A stretch of 9,552 bases of DNA from CAYORM01 sp964406375 (GTDB taxonomy: Bacteria; Pseudomonadota; Alphaproteobacteria; DSM-16000; Inquilinaceae), in the NCBI GenBank assembly GCA_964406375.1, contig CAYORM010000098.1:1-9552 (forward strand), in the 5' to 3' direction. The translations under genes were made by a program, and so were the position numbers. The notes under the pieces are model-generated. The model searched no databases and was not told the origin of the DNA. It was given only the letters and a program-made list of their open reading frames with translations. Positions within the stretch are counted from its first letter, which is position 1, and every line of letters starts with the position of its first letter. Below, in pieces: positions 1-5,012 of this stretch.

Positions 1-771
1 TCCCGTCCGACCCTGCCCCTGGTCGGGATTCCCTGCTGTCTGAGGCAGATGGGGCACCATCCGTTCCACATCGCCGGCGACAAATATGTCCGGGCGGTCT
101 CGGAAGGGGCCGGTGCCATGCCCATCCTGATCCCGGCGCTCGGCGCATGGTGGGACATCGACCTGCTGATCGACCGGCTCGACGGGCTGCTCATCACCGG
201 CAGCCCCTCCAATGTCGAGCCGCACCATTATGACGGCCCGGCCAGCGCCGCCGGCACGCTGCATGATCCGGCGCGTGACGCGACGACGCTGCCGCTGATC
301 CGCCGGGCCCTTGCCCGTGGCCTGCCGATGCTGGCGATCTGCCGCGGGCTGCAAGAGATGAACGTCGCCCTCGGTGGCACGCTGCATCAGGATCTCGCGG
401 CCGTTCCCGGCCGCAACGACCATCGTGCTGATGAGAGCCGCCCGGTGGAGGAACAGTACGGCCCGGCGCATCCGGTGGCGATCACCCGAGGCGGGCGGCT
501 CGCCGCGATCCTCGGTCGCGACGAGGCCATGGTGAACACTATCCACGCCCAGGCGATCGACCGGCTGGCGCCGGGGCTCGCGGTCGAAGCCGTGGCCCCG
601 GACGGCACGATCGAGGCGGTCTGCCCCACCGCCGCCGCGGGCTTCGCCCTCGGGGTGCAATGGCACCCCGAATGGCGCTTCTGGGAGAACCCCGACTCGG
701 TTGCGCTCTTCCGCGCCTTCGGCGAGGCGGTCGCTGCCTATGCCGACAGGCGCAAACGCGCCGCCGCCTGA
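1..771 (+). CDS. Gamma-glutamyl-GABA hydrolase-like protein (peptidase C26, class I GATase fold), 5' partial
   Basis: The frame is open from the first base, and the residues before the first ATG (position 49) read PLVGIPC, the usual N-terminal strand of this family, so the true start lies just outside the window and the Met at 49 is internal. Family role: a soluble cytosolic class I glutamine-amidotransferase fold that hydrolyses gamma-glutamyl amide bonds, as PuuD does in putrescine breakdown. Visible motifs, numbered from base 1: GLLITGSPSNV; the nucleophile elbow AICRGLQEMN with Cys near residue 114; GGTLHQDL; VNTIHAQAIDRLAPGL; and GVQWHPEW with the catalytic His and Glu near 222 and 224. 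The triad is therefore intact. The length (256 residues visible) is near the family norm, so only a few residues are missing. It converges with pgk across a 28-bp spacer. Family assignment is firm. The exact substrate is not, since no putrescine or GABA genes are visible. Confidence 0.9.
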   Translation, partial: SRPTLPLVGIPCCLRQMGHHPFHIAGDKYVRAVSEGAGAMPILIPALGAWWDIDLLIDRLDGLLITGSPSNVEPHHYDGPASAAGTLHDPARDATTLPLIRRALARGLPMLAICRGLQEMNVALGGTLHQDLAAVPGRNDHRADESRPVEEQYGPAHPVAITRGGRLAAILGRDEAMVNTIHAQAIDRLAPGLAVEAVAPDGTIEAVCPTAAAGFALGVQWHPEWRFWENPDSVALFRAFGEAVAAYADRRKRAAA

Positions 772-799
772 GGCCCCTCCTTACGATTGCCGGCGACGC

Positions 800-1993
800 T
801 CAGCGCCGCAGCGCCGCCACGCCCGGCAGCTCCTTGCCTTCGAGCCATTCGAGGAAGGCGCCGCCGGCCGTCGAGATGTAGGAGAAGTCGGCCTCCACAC
901 CGGCGGCGGCGAGGGCCGCCACCGTGTCACCGCCACCCGCGACCGTCAGCAGCCGCCCGGCGCGGGTCAGCGCCGCCGCCTCCGCCGCCACTGCATTCGT
1001 CGCTGCATCGAAAGGCTTCTTTTCGAACGCGCCGAGCGGGCCGTTCCAGACACAGGTCGCCGCGGCGCGCAGCTCGGCCTTGAGCGCCTCCACCGTGCGC
1101 GGCCCGGCATCGAGCATCATCGCGTCGTCCGGGATCGCGTCGATGTCGACCACCTCATGCGGGGCGCCGGCCTCGAAGACACGCGCGACCACGGCGTCGA
1201 TCGGCAGGATGATCGCCGCACCGGCGGCCTCCGCCTTGGCCATGATGGCGCGCGCGGCTTCGGCCATGTCGTGCTCACACAGGCTCTTGCCCATCGCGAC
1301 GCCCTGGGCGGCGAGGAAAGTGTTCGCCATCCCGCCACCGAGCACCAGCCTGTCGACCTTGCCGACGAGATTGCCGAGCAGGTCGAGTTTGGTAGAGATC
1401 TTGGCGCCGCCGACTACCGCGAGCACCGGCCGCTCCGGCGTCTCGAGCGCCCGGGTCAGCGCGTCGAGCTCGGTCTGCATCAGCCGCCCGGCGGCCGACG
1501 GCAGGAGATGCGCCACGCCTTCCGTCGAGGCATGGGCGCGATGGGCCGCAGAGAAGGCGTCGTTGACATAGACATCGCCGAGCGCCGCCAGCGCGCGCGC
1601 GAAGGCCGGATCGTTCTTTTCCTCCTCCTTGTGGAAGCGGACATTCTCGAGCAGCAGGACGTCTCCATCGCGAAGCGCCCGAATGGCCGCCTCCGCGGCA
1701 GGGCCGACGCAGTCCTCGGCGAACGCGACCGGTCGCCCGAGGGCCGCCTGCAGGGCCGGCAGCACCACGGGACGAAGGCTGAACTCCGGTGCCGGCCCCT
1801 TCGGCCGGCCGAAATGCGACAGCACGACGACCCGACCGCCCTTCTCGGCGATCTCCAGCAGCGTCGGCGCCAGCCGGTCGAGCCGCGTCGTATCGGTGAC
1901 CCGGCCGCCATCCACCGGCACGTTGAGATCGCCACGCACCAGCACGGTCTTGCCGCGCAGCTCGAGATCGTCGAGGGTCCGGAACGCGCTCAT
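800..1993 (-). CDS. pgk: Phosphoglycerate kinase
   Basis: A 397-residue cytosolic glycolytic and gluconeogenic enzyme that transfers phosphate between 1,3-bisphosphoglycerate and ADP. Motifs in order: RGDLNVP (20-26, substrate-binding Arg, Asp and Asn), SHFGRPKG (59-66), ENVRFH (116-121), NDAFSAAHRAHAS (from 144), GGAKIS (195-200) at the hinge, LGGGMANTF (218-226), WNGPLGAFE (316-324), GGGDT (353-357) and STAGGAFLEWLEGK (374-387). The STAGG variant of the usual STGGG loop is one I associate with alphaproteobacterial enzymes. The length is normal for the family. The start at 1993 was chosen because homology begins there. The frame stays open upstream to 2167, but that extension is low-complexity and would run through the hutC 3' end. 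The ribosome site is weak (GAGA about 7 nt upstream). pgk lies 109 bp downstream of hutC on the same strand and not beside gap or fba, so it may be read from hutC or from its own unrecognised promoter. Confidence 0.97.
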   Translation of the reverse strand: MSAFRTLDDLELRGKTVLVRGDLNVPVDGGRVTDTTRLDRLAPTLLEIAEKGGRVVVLSHFGRPKGPAPEFSLRPVVLPALQAALGRPVAFAEDCVGPAAEAAIRALRDGDVLLLENVRFHKEEEKNDPAFARALAALGDVYVNDAFSAAHRAHASTEGVAHLLPSAAGRLMQTELDALTRALETPERPVLAVVGGAKISTKLDLLGNLVGKVDRLVLGGGMANTFLAAQGVAMGKSLCEHDMAEAARAIMAKAEAAGAAIILPIDAVVARVFEAGAPHEVVDIDAIPDDAMMLDAGPRTVEALKAELRAAATCVWNGPLGAFEKKPFDAATNAVAAEAAALTRAGRLLTVAGGGDTVAALAAAGVEADFSYISTAGGAFLEWLEGKELPGVAALRR

Positions 1994-2040
1994 GATCGTC
2001 TCGCATCTGGAGAAGCCGGCCGCGAACGAACCATAGCCCC

Positions 2041-2058
2041 CGGGGTCGCGCAACCCCG
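2041..2058 (-). terminator. Stem-loop in the hutC-pgk spacer; possible weak terminator or processing site
   Basis: Within the 109-bp spacer between the hutC stop and the pgk start, CGGGGT and ACCCCG form a perfect 6-bp stem around a 6-nt loop. In the leftward transcript the hairpin is not followed by a run of U, so it is not a standard intrinsic terminator. It could attenuate read-through from hutC into pgk, shape the pgk leader, or be chance in GC-rich DNA. I see no convincing -35/-10 pair for pgk in this spacer. Confidence 0.25.
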
Positions 2059-2102
2059 CGGGCGCACAGCCGAAGCGACGAAGCCAACAGAGCCCGCGCC
2101 CG

Positions 2103-2828
2103 TCACGTCTCGGGGCGGAACCGGCCGGACAGGCGAAAGCGCTCCCCCGGATGGACGAGGGTCGCATGCGTCACCGGCCGGCCGTGATTCCAGGTCGTGC
2201 GCCGCAGCATCAGGCACGGCGCCCCGGGATCGATCTGCAGCAGCCGGCAGATCTCGGGGTCTGGTCGCACGGCTTCGACGACATGCTCGACCTCGGTCGC
2301 CGGCAGCGTCGCCTTCAGATAATCGGTCGGGGTGATCCGGGCGAAATCCTGGGTCAGGAAGTGCGGCACCAGCGTCGGCGAGACCCAGCGCTCCTCGAGC
2401 TGCAGCGGCACCGTCTCCTCCCAGTGCAGGCAGATCGCGTGGAACGCATCGGCACCGGGTGCGAGGTCGAGCCGATCTGCGATCTCGGCCGGTGGCGGCT
2501 CGGCGCGCAGCAGCAGCGGCTGGCAGCGATAGTGGCGACCCCGCGCCTGGACATCCTCGGCGATCGCGCGGATCTCGAGCAGGCCGAGCCGTGCCCGCGG
2601 CGGCGCGACGAACGAGCCGACACCCTGGATGCGGAGCAGCACGCCGTCCCGGACGAGCTCGCGCAGCGCCCGGTTGACGGTCATCCGCGAGACACCGAGC
2701 GCGCGGACCAGCTCGTGCTCGGACGGCACGCGGTCATGTGGTGCCAGCCGGCCCTGGGCGATCAGATCGGCGATGTGGCGCTTGACGCGCAGATAGAGCG
2801 GTGCGGACACCGGCGTGGTGTCCGTCAC
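2103..2828 (-). CDS. hutC: Histidine utilization repressor HutC (GntR family, HutC/UTRA subfamily)
   Basis: A 241-residue cytosolic transcriptional repressor. In this family HutC represses hut genes and urocanate releases it. Residues about 10-75 are a GntR winged helix-turn-helix: PLYLRVKRHIADLIAQG, VPSEHELVRALGVSRMTVNRAL (recognition helix) and the wing IQGVGSFVA. Residues about 95-235 are a UTRA effector domain, ending in the typical LMLRRTTWNHGRPVTHATLVHPG followed by a FRLSGRF segment. Length is normal. Translation starts at GTG (2828-2826), which overlaps the hutI stop as GTGA, so the two genes are very likely translationally coupled. This conserved pairing with hutI strengthens both calls. 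The likely target is the TTGTCTATACAA site upstream of hutI, which would make the operon autoregulated. HutH, HutU and the later steps are not in the window. Confidence 0.95.
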   Translation of the reverse strand: MTDTTPVSAPLYLRVKRHIADLIAQGRLAPHDRVPSEHELVRALGVSRMTVNRALRELVRDGVLLRIQGVGSFVAPPRARLGLLEIRAIAEDVQARGRHYRCQPLLLRAEPPPAEIADRLDLAPGADAFHAICLHWEETVPLQLEERWVSPTLVPHFLTQDFARITPTDYLKATLPATEVEHVVEAVRPDPEICRLLQIDPGAPCLMLRRTTWNHGRPVTHATLVHPGERFRLSGRFRPET

Positions 2829-4117
2829 TGCAGCGACGCCGGCAAATGGCCGGGATGCAGCTCGGGCCGTGGTTTGCCCGCGACCAGCGTCTCCGGCCGG
2901 TAATCCGCACCGAGCGTGTGGACGAGCTGTGCCGGATCCTCGACCGGCCAGATGGCGAGATCGGCGCGCTTGCCCGGCTCTATCGTGCCGCGGTCGCCGA
3001 GCAGGCCGAGCGCCCGCGCGGCCTCGCGCGTCAGCCCGGCGAGCGCCTCACCCACCGTCAGACCGAACAGCAGGCAGGCCATGTTCGCCGCGGCCAGCGG
3101 CGACAGCACCGGCGAGGTGCCGGGGTTCGCATCGGTCGCGACCGCCATCGGCACGCGAGCGCCGCGCAGGGCCGCGACCGGCGGGCGGCGGGTCTCGCCC
3201 AGCATGTAGAAGGCGCCGGGCAGCAGGACGGCGACGGTGCCGGCGACGCGCATTGCGGCGACGCCGTCGGCCGAGAGATATTCGAGGTGGTCGGCCGAGA
3301 GCGCACCATGGCGGGCGGCGAGCGCCCCGCCGCCAAGATCGGAGAGCTGGTCGGCATGCAGCTTCACCGGCAGCCCGAGGGCGCGGGCCGCCTCGAACAC
3401 CCGCGCCACCTGCTCGGGCGAGAAGGCGATCGTCTCGCAGAACGCATCGACCGCGTCGACGAGGCCCTCGGCGGCGAGCGCCGGCAGCATCGTCCGGCAC
3501 AGCGCATCGACATAGGCGTCGGCGGCGCCGTCGAACTCCGGCGGCACGGCATGGGCGCCGAGGAAGCTGGTGCGGACCGTCACCGCCACCGCCGTACCGA
3601 TCCNNNNNNNNNNGATCCGCCGGGCGACGCGCAGCATGCGCCGCTCGGACGCGGTATCGAGGCCGTAGCCGGATTTGATCTCGACCGTCGTCACTCCCTC
3701 GCCGAGGATCGCGGCGAGGCGGGGCCAGCTTTCGGCCAGGAGCCGCGCCTCATCGGCCGCCCGCGTGGCGGCGACCGTCGACCGGATCCCGCCGCCTGAT
3801 CGGGCGATCTCGGCATAGGAGGTGCCGGCGAGCCGGCGCTCGAACGCCCAGGCACGTTTGCCGGCATGGACGAGTTGGGTGTGGCAGTCGATCAGGCCCG
3901 GCGTCACCCATCGCCCCTCCAGCCGCCGCCGGTCGGGGCAGCGGGCAAGCCGGTCCGACGGCAGGTCGGCCCGCGCCCCCACCCAGACGATGCGGCCGCC
4001 GGCGATCGCGATGGCGCCGTCTTCGATCACCGTGCCGCCATAGCGATCGCGATCCGTCTGCGGGCACATCGTCGCGATGCGCGCGCCGGTCAGCACCATC
4101 TCCCAATCCTGCGCCAT
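2825..4117 (-). CDS. hutI: Imidazolonepropionase HutI (interrupted by a 10-N assembly gap; altered metal-ligand motif)
   Basis: HutI opens the imidazolone ring of 4-imidazolone-5-propionate to give N-formimino-glutamate, the third step of histidine degradation. It is a cytosolic amidohydrolase-fold metalloenzyme. Numbered from the chosen start: WVTPGLIDCHTQLVHAG (71-86), ARSGGGI (105-111), VEIKSGYGLD (145-154), TSFLGAHAVPPE (183-194), KLHADQLSDLGG (253-264), ALSADHLEY (272-280) and ATDANPGTSP (327-336). His254 and Asp329 match the third and fourth metal ligands, and His79 the first. The second ligand, normally His in the family HTH motif, is Gln81 (codon CAA, 3875-3877). The start at 4117 has GGGAG 4 nt upstream and AGAGGAG further out. 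The frame extends to 4189, but without homology and across the operator. Ten N at 3604-3613 leave the frame open (430 codons as given, about 425 if the gap is an overlap artefact). It overlaps hutC by 4 bp. Confidence 0.94.
   Translation of the reverse strand: MAQDWEMVLTGARIATMCPQTDRDRYGGTVIEDGAIAIAGGRIVWVGARADLPSDRLARCPDRRRLEGRWVTPGLIDCHTQLVHAGKRAWAFERRLAGTSYAEIARSGGGIRSTVAATRAADEARLLAESWPRLAAILGEGVTTVEIKSGYGLDTASERRMLRVARRIXXXXIGTAVAVTVRTSFLGAHAVPPEFDGAADAYVDALCRTMLPALAAEGLVDAVDAFCETIAFSPEQVARVFEAARALGLPVKLHADQLSDLGGGALAARHGALSADHLEYLSADGVAAMRVAGTVAVLLPGAFYMLGETRRPPVAALRGARVPMAVATDANPGTSPVLSPLAAANMACLLFGLTVGEALAGLTREAARALGLLGDRGTIEPGKRADLAIWPVEDPAQLVHTLGADYRPETLVAGKPRPELHPGHLPASLQ
3604..3613. 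other. Assembly gap (10 N) inside hutI
   Basis: Ten undetermined bases. The base run GATCC occurs immediately before (3599-3603) and immediately after (3614-3618) the N run, which suggests two contig ends sharing a short overlap that were padded with Ns. Removing 3604-3618 deletes exactly five codons and keeps the hutI frame. Confidence 0.95.
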
Positions 4118-4187
4118 GCCGCTCCCAGACTCCTCTGCGGTCCGCTCCGATGCGCCGGGTTCCGGCCGACAGGATGCGCGGGAGGGC

Positions 4188-4201
4188 ATTGTCTATACAA
4201 G
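4188..4201 (-). promoter_or_regulatory. Candidate HutC operator upstream of hutI
   Basis: ATTGTCTATACAAG contains TTGT and ACAA arms around a 4-bp centre (10 of 12 central positions are self-complementary). It closely resembles the CTTGTATATACAAG-type site that I recall for proteobacterial HutC regulators, differing at two positions. It lies 71 bp upstream of the hutI start and is an AT-rich island in very GC-rich DNA. On the leftward strand it includes TATAGA, a possible -10 element, so a bound repressor would block initiation. No good -35 is visible 16-18 bp upstream of that hexamer. The operator call is inference from sequence resemblance and from the hutI-hutC context. Confidence 0.7.
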
Positions 4202-4244
4202 CGCCGCGCCGTGCCGCCTCCGATCGCGCGTTTCGGCAAATGAC

Positions 4245-4273
4245 TTGTCAGCGATTTTCACGTATTTTATCGA
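4245..4273 (+). promoter_or_regulatory. Candidate sigma-70 promoter for the MarR-family gene
   Basis: TTGTCA (4245-4250), a 17-bp spacer and TATCGA (4268-4273) lie in the only AT-rich stretch of the divergent spacer. Transcription would begin near 4280, leaving a leader of about 148 nt before the gene at 4428. The -35 sits inside a small palindrome, TGACTTGTCA (4241-4250). On the opposite strand the same palindrome gives CTGACA, a good -35, but with a poor -10 17 bp on. Confidence 0.4.
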
Positions 4274-4281
4274 AGATGACT

Positions 4282-4304
4282 TGGGATGCGCGGGATTCAT
4301 CCCA
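4282..4304. repeat. Perfect 7-bp inverted repeat, possible operator or leader hairpin
   Basis: TGGGATG (4282-4288) and CATCCCA (4298-4304) are exact reverse complements separated by 9 bp, giving a 23-bp dyad just downstream of the candidate marR promoter. The placement and size suit an autoregulatory site for a dimeric winged-helix protein such as MarR, but a leader stem-loop is equally possible. Confidence 0.4.
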
Positions 4305-4312
4305 CAACATCG

Positions 4313-4329
4313 GCGGGCTCACTGCCCGC
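4313..4329 (+). other. Stem-loop in the marR leader
   Basis: GCGGGC, loop TCACT, GCCCGC: a perfect 6-bp GC stem followed by no T run. It lies in the long untranslated leader predicted for the MarR-family gene. The rest of the 310-bp spacer between hutI and this gene holds no further gene that I can support. Confidence 0.3.
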
Positions 4330-4427
4330 GACCGCGACCTCCCCGCGCCGGCACGATGCCGTCGACGAGGATGAAGGCAAAGCGGCACGCGGCGTGGATG
4401 GGATGGGAAATGGCGGGGGAAACATCG

Positions 4428-4931
4428 ATGAACATGATGGGCCGGGACGTGGCGGGGGAGGAGCTGGCACTCGGTGACGACCAAGTCATCACCGCGGTGC
4501 TGGACAGCGGCAAAGCCTCCTTTCACCTGTTTCGCACGGTGCAGACGCTGGTCGGGATGGCGATCCGCAGCAGCGGGCTGCGCGATCTGAACGCCGTCCA
4601 TGGCTGGGTCCTGCTGACGATCGCCAAGCTGCCGCTGGCCGAGGCCAACATCACCCAGGTCGAACAGGTCATCGGCAGTTCGGCGCGCCAGAGCGTGAAG
4701 GTGCTGATCGACCGCGGCTATCTCGACGCACGGCCGTCGCCGCACGACCGCCGGCGGGTGGCGCTGGTCCCGACGACCCGTGGGAGCAAGGCCGTCGCCG
4801 CCATCACCACCGCCCTCGCCGCAGCCGCCCGCGAACGCATCGACGAAGTGTCTTTCACGGAGGATTGGCTGCCGCTGCCCGGTCAGCTCGAGCGCACCCG
4901 TAAATCGGTCCGGGGCACGCTGATCGGCTGA
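4428..4931 (+). CDS. MarR-family winged-helix transcriptional regulator
   Basis: A 167-residue predicted cytosolic DNA-binding protein. Residues about 25-70 are helical (SFHLFRTVQTLVGMAIRSSG, then the helix LNAVHGWVLLTIA). About 73-98 is the helix-turn-helix (NITQVEQVIGSSARQSVKVL, then IDRGYLDA), and 102-118 is the wing (PSPHDRRRVALVPTTRG), matching the usual D-R-R and L-T-x-x-G pattern of the family. The start at 4428 was chosen for the strong GGGGGA 7 nt upstream (4415-4420). Nearby ATGs at 4371, 4398, 4410, 4434 and 4437 are less well placed, and the frame is open far upstream without family homology. It is transcribed away from hutI, followed by a terminator and then fbpB. Ligand and targets are unknown. 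It could regulate itself, hut or iron uptake, and nothing in the sequence decides between these. Confidence 0.85.
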   Translation: MNMMGRDVAGEELALGDDQVITAVLDSGKASFHLFRTVQTLVGMAIRSSGLRDLNAVHGWVLLTIAKLPLAEANITQVEQVIGSSARQSVKVLIDRGYLDARPSPHDRRRVALVPTTRGSKAVAAITTALAAAARERIDEVSFTEDWLPLPGQLERTRKSVRGTLIG

Positions 4932-4957
4932 GGCCCGCGACAGCGGGCCGCTTGTTC
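4932..4957 (+). terminator. Intrinsic terminator of the MarR-family gene
   Basis: Starting directly after the stop codon, GGCCCGC and GCGGGCC form a perfect 7-bp stem with a 4-nt loop (GACA), ending at 4949 and followed by the T-rich tail GCTTGTTCC. This separates the regulator from fbpB and implies that fbpB has its own promoter. The TTGTTC in the tail (4952-4957), 17 bp before TACAGG (4975-4980), is a weak candidate for that promoter. Confidence 0.6.
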
Positions 4958-4980
4958 CGCCGGCCGGGCGGCGGTACAGG

Positions 4981-4997
4981 ATTGAAAATCAGTCGCG
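4981..4997 (+). promoter_or_regulatory. Fur-like iron box upstream of fbpB
   Basis: ATTGAAAATCAGTCGCG lies 15 bp before the fbpB start. It matches 14 of 17 positions of the site at 7970-7986 upstream of fbpA, and 11 of 17 of the one at 7905-7921. The TTGARANNNANTCGC core resembles high-GC versions of the Fur site. A repressor bound here would cover the likely transcription start or the ribosome-binding region of fbpB. Confidence 0.5.
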
Positions 4998-5012
4998 TTT
5001 GCGGACCGCCGG

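Noticed and set aside
1994..2167. N-terminal extension of pgk by 58 codons
   Set aside because: The extra residues have no kinase homology, and the extension would overlap the end of hutC. The homologous start MSAFRTLDDLELRGKTVLVR is at 1993.
701..2335. Long rightward open frame of 544 codons opposite pgk and hutC
   Set aside because: It is Arg/Gly/Pro-rich, has no family features, and lies antisense to pgk and hutC, whose motifs are unmistakable. Long antisense frames are expected at this GC content.
3604..3613. hutI as a broken pseudogene because of the N run
   Set aside because: The frame is continuous on both sides, and the flanking GATCC repeat explains the gap as an assembly artefact.
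4188..4201. TATACA within the operator as a rightward -10 element
   Set aside because: No -35-like hexamer lies 16-18 bp upstream on that strand, and the symmetric TTGT/ACAA arms are better explained as a repressor site.
4077..4427. N-terminal extension of the MarR-family gene back to 4077
   Set aside because: It would run through the HutC-like operator and overlap hutI. The best ribosome-binding site and the start of recognisable regulator sequence are at 4428.
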